From: Maea johnstoni
Lineage: Eukaryota; Annelida; Polychaeta; Spionida; Magelonidae
DNA length: 64,000 nt
Reading direction: 5' to 3'
Assembly (NCBI GenBank): GCA_963942565.1
Contig: OZ012699.1
Span: 29,042,131 to 29,106,130 of the forward strand
Shown piece after piece: positions 1-11,427 of this stretch (its first letter is position 1; each line of letters starts with the position of its first letter). The translations under genes were made by a program, and so were the position numbers. The notes under the pieces were generated by a model. It did not search any database. It had not been told where the DNA came from and saw only the letters and a program-made list of their open reading frames with translations.

Positions 1-2184
1 TGATTTGGTCTTGATGTATGTTGGTGGCCAAGTTTATTTATCCAAAGCAGAAAATTAAATGCTTTCCAAAAATCTATAGTTAAAATACGGTCAAATTTCT
101 ATAACAAATTTGACCAAATGGTGGCCATTTGGGATGCCAGTAGGGCGAAAAAGCATTAAAATCCTCTGTTATGACCAAATCCAGATAGGGCCCCGTTGAA
201 AGAGGTACTGGGAGGACAGTATAATTACAGAGAAGGGGGAAGGCAAGTGTTGCGGCAAGGCGCTAAAGGCCGCAGGAGGAATAGAAAGTGGCAGTGTAGT
301 AAGGATCCGTGCGCCCAAAAAGTGAGTGGCGGGCGCACGGATCCAAGCCCAAAGTACAGGTGGAAGGTGCATGGATAGGGCACTGATGATCACGTGGGGA
401 CGTGTGAAAGGGCAGATAGAAGGTAGATGGGTGGGAGTTGCATAAATTAATGCCTTATAGTTAAGTGCTGGACTCATGTCAGGAGTACCACATAAGCCAT
501 CAGCACGGGCTCACGTGGGAACAAGGACCAATTAGGGCTCTCGCATCGATTACATTATTGAGACACCTTATCTCCACCACCAGCTGGGGGTGCCCAAAGC
601 ACCAATTTCTGGCCTATGAGAGGCTATTAGTTGACATTAGTTGAGGCTTGCATGTTCATGTTGACCGGCTGGTTTCGAATCCACTTGTGTTTGGTGATCT
701 AAGGTAAAGTCATGTGCAGCAAGTGTCCTTCATCAACAGATATAAATTAATACTTACACCCATTAAACTTCACAGATCTCAATTTTTATATGAAGGCTAG
801 GCATTACTTGCATCCATTAAACTATATATTTTCTCGAAGAAATTCCTAACTTCACAACTGTGGAAATGTTTATTATAATAAATCAAAGATAAAAGATTGT
901 TTTTAGTCTAAGCCCAACATAAAGTCATCGGCCCTTATAGCGAACGGCAATTCAGGCAGACGTCTTTTCTGGAATCAACGGTTTTGACCAACAATTCATT
1001 TTAGCAAAGTTAAGTAAAAAAAATAATAGAAATAAAGCCACCGTTATTTTGAGTATGAAATATTTCTAAGTACCACACGAAGCACTGGGCGGGTGGAAAA
1101 AAAATTGCACGATCGAGAGATGGAATCGAACCCGCGATCCTAGGATCGGGAGTCGACATGGCTATCAATCAGGCTATTCATTCTATTGTGTGAGACGGAG
1201 TGAAAAGAGAACCATATTGATGAAATCCCATAACTCTATTTGGGATCGTTCCTAGTATTCCGAGTCATTCTTTTCATTTACGTGACTGACAACCGTAGTA
1301 GATCTTTGTTAGGTACATGTACCACTAAGCCACTTTTATCAATGACCCCACACATTTACATACGGCCCGAAACTGATTGTGACCTACCTTCGTCACCTTT
1401 GGTAAATAACCAAATCAAATATGGCGCCTGTTGTCTAACTACTGCCAGACGGCTCGCCATCACCCGAATGTCGTTAGAACCCAATAAGGAGCGCCAAAAT
1501 AGCTGAAGAATTGTATTTGATCTTTTAATCTAATGCCTTTTCAAATAAATAAACAATAATAACTATATCAATACGCCTTTACATGTCGTTAACTTTGTGG
1601 CATCGCCAGTTTCGCAATCAAATTTTCCTAGTGTTATGAACTTGCTATTCTGAGGTTCAATTAGTTACATCTGCTGCCGTTTCACTTTTAGGGGCGCTTT
1701 GCGCTGCATGAACATTTGCGTCCAGTGCTGAAGTTCTGAAATGAGGCACTTAAAGGGCAAATGCACCATCAAGATGATTTAGGTTCACAATGTGCCTGTA
1801 CGTGTCACCTTTCAAATAAGACCACCTGCAAGTCTGTCCTCCTCAGCAGAAAATGAGTAAAAACAGGCCTGGGGCTGGGCATGGAGGCTGATATTATCAG
1901 GCAGATCTGCATATTTTAAGCACCGCCTCTGATTGGTCGAGAGATATCAGTGGCAGGAAGTGACTGCAGTCGTTCCTTAATTATCCTTGCCTACATAGAT
2001 TTAACAAGGCATTAAATTCATGTTTGGATGATCAGCTGATAAGGAAAAAGTCATTTTCAGGGCTATATATTGAGGATAGCAAAACTTCTCTATAATCATG
2101 AATTAAGGCGCGAGTGCTTAATACATGTACATTACCGTAGATTACCGCACAGGTGATTACCGGTAACCGCTGGGTTTGGGAGAC
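1..2184. other. Gene-free region
   Basis: No reading frame here resembles a known protein and none has coding-like composition. The stretch is AT-rich non-coding DNA. The only structured item I can point to is a tRNA-like promoter remnant near 1.1 kb, listed separately. A 15-base string at about 526-540 (GGACCAATTAGGGCT) also occurs at a hAT-like insertion border near 50.7 kb, which may be chance. Confidence 0.6.
1108..1180 (-). repeat. tRNA-like (SINE head) remnant
   Basis: Read on the minus strand, this stretch has a canonical RNA polymerase III B box, GGTTCGATTCC, at 1122-1132. Upstream of it lies an anticodon-arm-like segment and a weak A-box-like TAGCCTGATTG. A good cloverleaf is not obvious, so a tRNA-derived SINE or decayed tRNA pseudogene is more likely than a working tRNA gene. 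Confidence 0.3.
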
Positions 2185-3023
2185 AAAGAGAAGACGTCAC
2201 TGGATAGGGCTTACCCAGAATCGGAAGCGGTTATAGAAAGCAAAGACTCCCGAGTCTTCAGCCAATAGAAATACAGAAAGAGTAATGAGTCACAAGACTG
2301 GTGGCGGCTGCTACATTATCATGCGACCATCAATGACAATGTGCTTCAGGAAGGGTTTGAATGGTGCAATCTATGTAAAACTGTTCTTGCAGAAAAGCAA
2401 TATTTGTCCTTATTGACAAATGAATTGTTATAAATGACAATTTATTAATCACCAATGACAACTGAATCGCCAGTAATAAAAATTCGTATGTCATTAATGA
2501 CAATCCATTCGTCATTATTGACAAATATTAGGCAAGCATTTTGAGTTTATTAAGCATTTTATAGTATTTGAAAATATTCATTAATATTTATGATTACAAA
2601 TATTAATAAATGATTTATAAATATTAGAATATAATTATAAATACTAGAAAATCATTTCTAATATATATTCATGATTTTTTAATATTCATGAATAATCAAC
2701 ATTAATAAATATTAAGAAGTCATTTCTTAATATTAATAATTCTTTTCTTTGGTATTTATAAATCATTTTCTAGTATTTATAAATCATTTTCTTGTATTTT
2801 TAAATCATTTTCATATATTTGCAAATTCAGTATTTACAAATATTAGAAAATAATTTATAAATACTAGAAAATCATTTGTAAATACAAGAAAATGATTTAT
2901 AAATACTAGGAAATGAGTTTTTAGTTATTAGTATGGGTTATTCGGAAAGTGCATGGTTCTCTAATACTAATAAATCATTTGTTAGTATTCATAAATGACT
3001 TTCTAGTATTCATAAATAATTGC

Positions 3024-3089
<66 letters not shown>

Positions 3090-4172
3090 GCCGCAATTAC
3101 AAGTACTTATAAATGATTTATAAATACTATAATATGATTTATTAGTATCTGAAATGCTTAAGGATGGCCGCACTAGTTTTATTTTCAATTGTTGGGACGT
3201 CCTTTTGTTGCACGTATCACGGGGGTCAGGCATGATTGACATGGACGTCAGGGACGGATAGGACATTTATCCCGCTATAGCGCACTGTTGAGGGTTAAAG
3301 CAATTACTTTTCTGCCCTGCACACATAAGCAACGAAAATTTCCAGTAATAAAACGTGGACCTACCCCCATATGTGTGCGTGAAACGAGTGGACAAATTAT
3401 TTGAAATTTTGTGCAGTGTTGTTGGCCATCACGATTCAAATCACTTTTGCTGAAACTTTGCATGGGTAAAGAACAAAGCAGTGTTCTTCAAAACAATTTT
3501 AACTCATGGGGTCATTGACTTCGCTTTTTTCACAGATTAAAAATAATAATGTAATGTATGTCGTGAAGTCTCATTCTCTCTAACTAGTATCCTTCTTTGC
3601 TAAATGTATCCCTTTAGGGATAATGTAACTGCCTGAAATACTGTTCTGTCACGTTGAATTTTTTTTGTGTGTTAATCCTGTGGGGTGGCCAATATGATTG
3701 TCTACCCCTAGTGAGCATTGTCGGTGACATTGCTCACGAGGGGGGTAGACCATATTTGGATGTCATATTTGTTTTATCATACCGAACAGTGGTCAATGAC
3801 AAACGATTTGTCATTATTGATAATTCATTTGTCATTGATGATAAATGAATTGTAATTAATGACGATTCATTTGGCAATAATGACAAATAGCGCTTTTCTG
3901 CAAGAACGGCTTTCCATAAATTACACCATTCATTGAATGGTGTAATCTATGGAAACCCGTAATGCAGGGGCTTGGATCATGTCCCTACTGTGAATCACAT
4001 CGATAGTCGCATGATAATGTAGGCTGGTAGGGGCCGCCACCAGTCTCGTGACTCATGACTCATACTGTATTTCTATTGGCTGAGAACTCGGAATCTTTGC
4101 TCTCTATAACCGAATCCGATCCAGCCGCAGACCTGTCCAGTGACGTCTTCTCTTGTATTCTCGCAAATCATG
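2185..4172. mobile_element. Foldback element with ~350-bp inverted arms
   Basis: The segment 2190-2525 recurs in inverted orientation at about 3797-4165. Shared landmarks include AGAGAAGACGTCACTGGA at the outer ends, an AGCCAATAGAAATACAG block, a GACTGGTGGCGGC block and TTCTTGCAGAAAAGC. The inner part of each arm holds short sub-repeats of the type TGACAAATGAATTGT. The middle is AT-rich and contains a second, nested element and a (TA)n run. No transposase frame is present, so this is a non-autonomous foldback or long-TIR element. Single arms of the same family occur near 14.1 kb and 41.9 kb. Confidence 0.65.
2527..3165. repeat. AT-rich palindromic array nested in the foldback
   Basis: The left edge GGCAAGCATTTTGAG is followed by many copies of ATAAATACTAGAAAATGATTT-like units in both orientations, interrupted by a (TA)n run at 3026-3087. 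The same left edge and the same units form a complete element with a target duplication at 39470-40211, so this is a second, more worn copy. Confidence 0.55.
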
Positions 4173-4966
4173 AACCAATCTAATATTAAGGTAGAACCCT
4201 ACCCGATACCCGGGTCATTTTTAAAACTTAAATATCTGAAAACTGAGTTAAATGTAGACAACGGCACTTATGCTATTGTATAGCTTACATCTCACAGTTA
4301 CAGAACAATGATAAACTTATCAATAATTTGCTATTTTGAGTTGATATGGCACCCTTTGCGCACATATCTGTCTGTGTTTCGTTTTTTGGCAAAATGTCAA
4401 GACTCACCCTTTGCTTGAAAACCAAACTCTACCATTTGATCATTCATGTCTTTGGCAAGTTGCAAGGTCCTACCAAAAGTTGGCAAAACCGGAAATCTGC
4501 ACGATGAGTATATGTTAAAAACATTTTGAATGTTCCCATATGCCTCAAGATTGCTAACAGCACGTGGATTACGTAGCTAATGCTGATTTTCAGGTCCTGT
4601 CATAATACGAGGTATTATGGTTATGACAGGACCTTGCACCTAGACGGGGTTCATATCTGTCATATTCTAAAACAATGGCTTCGAAGACTGTATCGTTATT
4701 CACTTTCAGCCAAAAAACGAGATGAAAATATCTCGAAGGAATCTGCATGGTCGAAGCAGACACCCATGTTGTTTGGGACCAATTTAACGCAGAGGGCCCT
4801 AAGGGAGCCGCCCTTTGTTCTCGTGGTCATACAACAATAGGAAGTTGCTAGGTCGAGATTTGTGGCTGGTGACCTCATGTGCAATCTTTTGTTTTGATAT
4901 CCATGCTTAGGGGCCAGCCAAAGACGCCACCTAGTGGTGATGATCTTGCTGTACTAGACTATCACC
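4173..4966. other. Gene-free region with one short hairpin
   Basis: No convincing gene. A 14-bp perfect inverted repeat (AGGTCCTGTCATAA and its complement) with a short loop lies at 4592-4634 and could form a stable hairpin; its role is unknown. Confidence 0.5.
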
Positions 4967-5103
4967 TTAACCCCCATGCTGCTACTGGCTACCTGAAACC
5001 CTTGCATGTGAGTACTCATCATAGGGTACTCAGTGGGAGCTATCCAATGAATACCAACATGACAGGGTTTGGACGAAAATAGCCTCAGCATTGGAAGGGT
5101 TAA
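4967..5103. mobile_element. piggyBac-type MITE, TTAA flanked
   Basis: TTAA at 4967-4970 is followed by CCCCCATGCTG, and the right end reads CATTGGAAGGG before TTAA at 5100-5103. The same family, with TTAACCCTT at one or both ends and a conserved AGCCTCAGCATTGGAAGGG end, occurs at 16.7, 53.6 and 57.8-58.05 kb. TTAA target sites and CCCTT-like ends are hallmarks of piggyBac-type elements. At about 130 bp it is non-coding. Confidence 0.6.
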
Positions 5104-6511
5104 TGAAGCACAGCATTTATTTTGGAGGTTGGGCAATTGTAACAAGGTGTGTAAGAACTAAGAAATCAAGTCAACTATAGTACCCACTCGCGCATTTATC
5201 CATTATAGAGACGTTTTGTTATCCTCAATATCCTGTAATTTTAATAGTTTATCAGCTCCACTCTGATTCTAGCAGTTGATTGGTCAGTTTCTCTACTGTA
5301 CTGGGCTGCATTTGTGTTCTAACATTGCCTTTTAAAATGTCAATGTAAGGAGTCTAATATCAATCCTTTATTGGGATCCTAACTATGCTGTTTACAACTT
5401 CCATTGTTAGAACCCAAAAATTACCATATAGTGCTATGGATTACTATGGCAACCGTTGACTACATTCCCCCTCAACAAAGGCTGCATTACCACGGCAACA
5501 ACATTGGCGGCCACTGCTGGTCAGACCGCCGCTTGAAATTGTTTTTTGGGGTTTAAAACACTATTTGCGCATTATGGTCTGCCAACATGGTTTAGGCCTA
5601 TATCTGGCGTATGTTGAATAGAATACTACAGCAGGAAGTAATCAAGATGGATTTAGTTATGTAAATCATGAATTCATGTGAGAAACCCTTGCTGTTCGCT
5701 CTGCGTGAGTGAAGTCTGACGAGGAGTTTTGACGAGGGGTGGTAGCTGATTATAAATTTGTTATCCCTTTTGTGAAAATGGTGTAAGGCAAGATGTCAGG
5801 TATGGCACAAGGTCTGCTGGCTTCTCGCAGGTATCTTGCTGTACACTATTTTCACAACAGTAATAACTAATGAAACAGTCGGAGTCCGGTACAAGGTCTT
5901 AGCCAGGATTTAGAACCTGGGTGCCCAAAATTCCCAATCGTAAAATATTTGGGCATCCTGTTTTTCAAGGGAGACCACAACAAAACATGAAATTTGAGGG
6001 TTGAGGTGTCCAAATGACTCCCAGACACTTATTTTATCCTGAGATTTTAGGACAGCACAGACTCCTCTGGTAAATACTGCTCATTGAACCAAATCATGGG
6101 CAGGTTTATCCGAGCACCTCTATCCAAGGCCTTAGCCAAGATGATTCTAAAAATGCCTGTCAGAAACAGCAATCATACAATTTCTGTCGTCTATATTCAG
6201 CTATTCATCTATTTCATATCCTTATACCAACTTAATATGATAGACTACTATATCAAAAAGGGCAATTTACTCTTCAGCAAAGTCTTAGAAAATAATTTGT
6301 TATGAAAAAAGTTGGTTTTTGATATATTATTATCGCTAATAGTCACAACTGAATATTCTTTCAAGAAATTTCTGTCTGTCCGCAATGTAGTTTTCTGTGA
6401 ACTTCCTGCCCAAAAGACGGGGTAGCTAGGTCCCGGCTTACGCCCTGCCTCTACCTCAAGTAATATTTCTATTCTATATTCCATGTTTTAATTTTTTCTC
6501 TGCTTTTCCAG
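5104..6511. other. Gene-free region with CTTAGCCAGGA-family fragments
   Basis: No gene seen. Two diverged pieces of a hAT-like MITE family are present: one starts near 5893 (AGGTCTTAGCCAGGATTTAG) and runs to about 6060, and one spans about 6125-6450, ending in GGTAGCTAGGTCCCGGC. Better preserved relatives are at 54.87 and 57.04 kb. The end of this stretch is the presumed intron before zinc-finger gene A. Confidence 0.5.
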
Positions 6512-6928
6512 ATCCATGATGTGACAAGTGCTTCCACCAGACTACTAAGTGACTGAACATCACCCCATAGAGGCCAAAATTAATCAAGATCAAAGATAAA
6601 AAATTCTGCATCTTGGAGAGGAGTATTAGAGGATGGGCCTCACTCTATGAAAGTATACATTTGAAGTATACAATTAATTGTGTCATCGTGCAGAAAGTAT
6701 TTATACAGAAATGTTCAACGGAGAAAAAATACTTGGATTCTAACTGGCAACTCACCATTATTATTTCCAGTATATGTTTTACCCCTTTTTTGTACTTATT
6801 GACCTCAACATTCAGAAAACAATAGCCAAGGAGCATATAAAGCACAATGCAGGTTAGGAATTTAGACTAATTATATAACAAGGGAGCCCAAGTTTGATTT
6901 GTTAAGATTTTGAGTTAAAGCATATACC
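6512..6928 (+). other. 5' UTR exon of zinc-finger gene A
   Basis: A pyrimidine tract and CAG end at 6511, and the exon would begin ATCCATGATGTGACAAGTG. The same acceptor and exon start recur before genes B (14560) and C (48404), which supports a real, inherited splice junction. Stop codons lie in all frames before the main start, so I read it as untranslated. It contains a two-codon upstream frame, ATG ATG TGA. Confidence 0.5.
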
Positions 6929-8455
6929 ATGTCTTCAGATATAATGGATCAGAATGATGGGCACACGGTGGAAAGTCCTTTTCCTTGTGATGAATGTATC
7001 GAGAGCTTCGGATGCTCGGCCAGTCTGATGGAGCATAATAGGACACACAGTGTGGAAAGACCCTTCCAATGCGATGAATGTGACAAGGCATACCCAAAGG
7101 CCTCATCGCTGGTAAAACACAAAAGGACACACAGCAAAGGGGAAACACCATTCCAGTGCGATGTATGTGACATTACATTTAAACAATCTTCTGTTTTGGA
7201 AAAACATATTCGGAGGGTGCATAGTTCAGAAAGACCCTTCCAGTGCAATGAATGTGACAAGGCATTCAAAGATCATTCTCATCTGGTAGTGCATATAAGG
7301 ATTCACTCTGGGGAACGACCCTTCCCATGCAATGAATGTGACAAGGCATTTAGTGATTCTTCCGGCCTGACTAGGCACAAGAGGACACACAGTGGGGAAA
7401 GGCCCTACCAGTGCAATGAATGTGGCAAGTCATACACACAGTCTTCTTATTTGATAAAGCATAGGAGGATACACAGTGGGGAAAGACCCTTCCAGTGCAA
7501 TGAATGTGACAAGGCATTTATACAATCCTCTGATTTGGTTAGCCATATGAAGACACACAGTGAGGAAAGACCCTTTAAGTGTGATGATTGTGACAGGACA
7601 TTCAAACATTCCTATACTCTTGTAGTCCATAAGAGGGTACACTCGGCAGAAAAACCCTTCCAGTGCGATGAATGTGACATGGCATATACACAGTCGTCTG
7701 GTCTGGTAGCGCATAAGAGAAGCCACAGAGGTGAAAAATCCTTCCAGTGTGATGAATGCGACAAGGCATTCACAGGGTCTTCTAGTCTGGTAGCGCATAA
7801 GAGGATACACAGCGGGGAAAACCCCTTTCAGTGTGATGAATGTGACAAGGCTTTCCCACGGTCATCTCAACTGGTAAGGCATAAGCGGTCACACCACAGT
7901 GGGGAAAGACCCTATCAGTGTGACGAATGTGACAAGGCATTTACACATCCAACTGATTTGGGAAGGCATAAGAGGATACACAGCAGGAAAAAAACCTTTC
8001 AATGCAATGAATGTGACATGGCATTCACACAGTCTTCTCATCTGATAAAGCATAAGAAGATGCACAGTGGAGAACAACTCTTTCAGTGCGATGAATGTGA
8101 CAAGGCATACATCTTTTCTTCTAGTCTGGTGAAGCATAAGAGAACGCACACTGCAAAAAGACCCTTTCACACCAAGACATCACCACATTCCTCTGGTCTG
8201 GCAGCTCACATGCAGACCCTCACAGGAGAAAAACTTTATCGGTGCAGTCTGTGCAATGAGTCATATGGGACCTCATCCCATCTTGGGCAGCATCAATTAA
8301 CACATCAAAAGTCGTCAGTTTGTAAAACAGAACCACAAATATCAGAGCCAAGGCAGGGGATTGTTGTTGAAGGAGAGCATCTCCCAATAAAACAAGAGTT
8401 GAAGGAAAGTGCAACCAGTAGTGTGTTGGTTAAGCAAGAAAATCTCGATGCCTAG
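6929..8455 (+). CDS. C2H2 zinc-finger protein A
   Basis: This 508-residue protein is almost entirely zinc fingers, so it should act in the nucleus as a sequence-specific DNA-binding protein. I count 15 good C2H2 fingers of the form FQCDECDKAF-x5-L-x2-H-x3-H, joined mostly by HSGERP linkers. One further finger, near residues 410-435, has lost both cysteines. There is no KRAB, BTB or SCAN domain in this exon. The roughly 70-residue tail carries IKQE and VKQE, both fitting the SUMO acceptor consensus (hydrophobic-K-x-E), and ends QENLDA. The ATG at 6929 is chosen because it is the first in frame after 5' UTR stops. Genes B and C are close paralogues, with the same linker style and tail. DNA target and partners are unknown. 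Confidence 0.85.
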   Translation: MSSDIMDQNDGHTVESPFPCDECIESFGCSASLMEHNRTHSVERPFQCDECDKAYPKASSLVKHKRTHSKGETPFQCDVCDITFKQSSVLEKHIRRVHSSERPFQCNECDKAFKDHSHLVVHIRIHSGERPFPCNECDKAFSDSSGLTRHKRTHSGERPYQCNECGKSYTQSSYLIKHRRIHSGERPFQCNECDKAFIQSSDLVSHMKTHSEERPFKCDDCDRTFKHSYTLVVHKRVHSAEKPFQCDECDMAYTQSSGLVAHKRSHRGEKSFQCDECDKAFTGSSSLVAHKRIHSGENPFQCDECDKAFPRSSQLVRHKRSHHSGERPYQCDECDKAFTHPTDLGRHKRIHSRKKTFQCNECDMAFTQSSHLIKHKKMHSGEQLFQCDECDKAYIFSSSLVKHKRTHTAKRPFHTKTSPHSSGLAAHMQTLTGEKLYRCSLCNESYGTSSHLGQHQLTHQKSSVCKTEPQISEPRQGIVVEGEHLPIKQELKESATSSVLVKQENLDA

Positions 8456-8756
8456 AATGGGTATAGCTGAAAGGAACTTCCAAGTAGATTTATTGAGGTT
8501 GAACTGTTCTATTTATGAGACAGGGCATGTTATAAACCCAAATAATTTGTCATTGGGAGTTACAAATTGCCACACACGTGTTCATAATAGTAAACTTAAT
8601 AATCGTTCTTCATTAGTTGGTATACAAACCGAAGACAGCTTATGTCTTGACTTAATTAAGAATGGAAGAAAAAAGTGTTCAGAGGGCTACTTTTCTCTGA
8701 AAACACTGACAAGAGGCCCCTTTCTAGTGTGAAGAGTGTGACCAGACTCAAATCCT

Positions 8757-9475
8757 GTATCTCTGGTAAAGAATTAATAAGAGGATAAACTATACAGAGT
8801 GGGGAAAGACCCTTCAAATGCGATGAATGTGACAAGGCATTCTCAGATTTTCTTATATGTGAACAGTAGATTGAGTAGAAATAACTTTAATCCCAAATGA
8901 TGTTTTCATCAGAGAACTAAATGCGGAAAACCTTAATAATATGATCAGCGTGGAAAGGCCTACAGCTTGAACGGGCAGATGAGAACCTTTAAAACCCTTT
9001 TGGTGTGATCAGTGCATGAAGGCACTATTTAATCATTGGTTCTCCAACTGGGGAAAGACATTAGGCCTGAAAATAAAGTTGTTTGTTTCCTGTAACCCTA
9101 CCCTAACCGGAGCGAAATACTATAAATAGAGTCTGCTCTGTACCGAATCAGAATCGGAAAACCCTAACAAGTTTTTACCCAGTAAAATTCCTACCCTAAA
9201 GTTATTTCCGCCCTCCCAACTCCCAATCAACATAAAACCACATTTTTGAACAAAAAATATTCCAAAAAAGATGTTTTTTTCGACCTACCTACCTTCGGAC
9301 CATTACAAGGAACAATTTTTTTTTCTATGCCTTATCAATGTGGAGTTACCTTCTCCAGTTCCTACAGCTTAAAAGAACATGAGAACCCACACAATGGGAA
9401 AAATCATTCAGTGCAAAATCACATTTCATAGTCATCAGTCCTTGTATCTAAAGCATACAAAAATCCAGTTAGATA
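8757..9475 (+). pseudogene. Decayed C2H2 finger array
   Basis: Just downstream of gene A are pieces of further fingers in broken frames. At about 8797-8852 the DNA still encodes SGERPFKCDECDKAFSDF. Near 9010-9030 a CDQCMKA-like remnant survives. At 9328-9475 a finger beginning YQCGVTFSSSYSLKEH and a partial next finger remain, with stops and shifts between them. This is either the old 3' end of gene A or a neighbouring paralogue that has died. Confidence 0.6.
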
Positions 9476-9916
9476 TAGAACTAGACTATTTGTAAATATT
9501 CTATCTATGGTTGGATATAAATTTATTTGATCCACCAATCTCTGACAGATAGATGGGGTTTATTCAATCTTCTTCAGCTCGGAAAGATTGGCAATTACAA
9601 TTTGGACTCACAAGGGTTTAGTAAGAGCTAGTTTTAGTAGCGTATTTAATGAAATAAAGATTTGCTAATTGTGTAAGATACATATTAATCAAATAAATGA
9701 TGTAAATGAAATAAATGTGTTGATTGTGCAAGATACATTTCAAACAAATAAATGATGTAGAAAAAATACTTTTTATATGCTAGTATTCATTTCTTGCTCA
9801 ATTATCCGAGGAATGAACAGGGTACTCTTACATAAGATGTATTTGATAACTGCTAATTTTGAACACCCAGTTTCTTAATCCTGACTAAGACCGTGCTAGG
9901 GACAAACTGCTGCGGC
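9476..9916. other. Gene-free AT-rich stretch
   Basis: No gene. It holds imperfect direct repeats of an AAATAAATGATGTA-type unit near 9690-9765. Near 9870-9900 a GTTTCTTAATCCTGACTAAG segment may be the edge of a worn repeat. Confidence 0.4.
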
Positions 9917-9980
9917 GGCGAACAGGATCGACCATGACCCTCAGGTTACTAGTCCGACGTGCTACCACTGCGCCGCAGCG
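9917..9980 (-). repeat. tRNA-derived SINE head
   Basis: On the minus strand the sequence reads GGCGCAGTGGTAGCAC, a good A box and D arm. An anticodon-arm-like CGGACTAGTAACCTG follows, then a B-box-like GGTCGATCC. The acceptor stem does not pair convincingly, and the B box lacks one T, so this is more likely the head of a tRNA-derived SINE or a tRNA pseudogene than a functional tRNA. Confidence 0.45.
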
Positions 9981-9995
9981 ACTCCTCATCATAGT

Positions 9996-10690
9996 TTCCT
10001 GATTTTCGATCGCATGATAATGTAAAGAGGGCGCCACCGGTCCATGATTCTCCTATTATCTTTATATGTGTACCGATTAGTATTCGCCACCAGTCCATGA
10101 TTCTCCTGATGTTCAATTGCATGATAATGTAAAGAGGGCGCCACTGGTCCATGATTCTCCTATTATCTTTATATCTGTACCGATTAGTATTCGCCACCGG
10201 TCCATGATTCTCCCAATTTTCAATTGCATGATGATGTAAAGAGGGCGCCACCAGTCAATGATTCTCCCAATGTTCAATTGCATAATAATGTAAAGAGGGC
10301 GCCACCGGTCCATGATTCTCCCTATGTTCAATTGCATGATGATGTAAAGAGGGCGCCACCAGTCCATGATTCTCTCGATGTTCAATTGCATGAGGATGTA
10401 AAGAGGGCGCCACCAGTCCATGATTCTCCCGATGTTCAATTGCATGATGATGTAAAGAGGGCGCCACCAGTCCATGATTCTTCCGGTGTTTAATTGCATG
10501 ATGATGTAAAGAGGGCGCCACCAGTCCATGATTCTCCCGATGTGCAATTGCATGATGATGTAAAGAGGGCGCCATCAGTCAATGATTCTCCCGATGTTTA
10601 ATTGCATGATGATGTAAAGAGGGCGCCACCAGTCCATGATTCTCCCGATGATCAATTGCATGATGATCCAAAGAGGGCGCCACCAGTCCA
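9996..10690. repeat. 54-bp minisatellite
   Basis: The unit contains GCATGATGATGTAAAGAGG followed by GCGCCACCAGTCCATGATTC. Unit starts fall at 10226, 10280, 10334, 10388, 10442, 10496, 10550, 10604 and 10658, an exact 54-bp period. Two 107-bp units precede them (starts at 10012 and 10119). Because 54 is a multiple of three, several frames stay open on both strands, with 18-residue repeats, but these have no coding signature. The unit resembles the outer arm of the foldback family (CATGATAATGTA and CCGCCACCAGTCT). Confidence 0.9.
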
Positions 10691-11427
10691 CGATTTCCTG
10701 AGGTTGTTGACCTAGTTCAGGGTTCCTACTGTTTGTACCTCGGGTCCCAGCTTCCACAATACTGTCCACCTTGAAGAACTCCCTGTTCTGAAAATTCATC
10801 ACTGTACAGTATTAGGTACTGAAACTTTGGCCCTCTAATAAATGTTATTTCTTCTTTTGAAAATCAATTGTTTCTTATTAAGTGGACAATAAAAGACGAA
10901 GTTATTTACATAGTATTGTCTGTTTTAGGAATCACGCCATTGCTTCTGGGTTCTTTGAAAATATTCACAGACTGATCAAAAGTGGAAGCACAACTTAAAC
11001 TAACTTCATCATAAGAAAGCTTATTGGGTTAGTTGTACAGGCTTAGTATTCTCCTCTATTCATACTACTTTTATTTGTTTATTCAGCCTATACACAGGGG
11101 TTAGGGCATGTTAAAAAAAGATAACAGTGACATGGGGTTAGGCGTTGCTTTTCGTTGATCCAGTTTCCTCCACCACTTACAACTGGCTTATATCATATAT
11201 ATTTGTCCTGTGAGTCAGTTCATTCAAGTCATCAAAACATTGAAAGACCAGTCCCTGCCCACAATGCTTCAACCCCGAAGACTCTAACTGGTAGCTGTGT
11301 TCATTTCGTTGTTAGTGAGGTGAAACTAGTCAATGCAGGTTTAGATGGTAGACTCTTTATCCGCGCAGTCCTCAGGAAGGAGGTCAAGGAAACTTATGAT
11401 CTTGGAATCCCCTAACTAAGGTTAGGC
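10691..11427. other. Gene-free region
   Basis: No gene. Near 11155-11180 there is a TCCTCCACCACTTACAACTGG segment with a counterpart near 51.63 kb (TTTCCTCCACTATTTACAACTAG), so a worn dispersed repeat is present. Confidence 0.4.

Noticed and set aside
1108-1180. Functional tRNA gene
   Set aside because: B box is good, but no convincing acceptor stem or cloverleaf.
9917-9980. Functional tRNA gene
   Set aside because: Acceptor stem does not pair and the B box lacks a base; a SINE head fits better.
10113-10575. Open frames with 18-residue repeats (RIMDWWRPLYIIMQLN type)
   Set aside because: They arise because the minisatellite period is 54 bp; frames are open on both strands and there is no domain or start context.
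10226-10690. Regular direct repeats as a CRISPR array
   Set aside because: There are no unique spacers, and the genome is eukaryotic.
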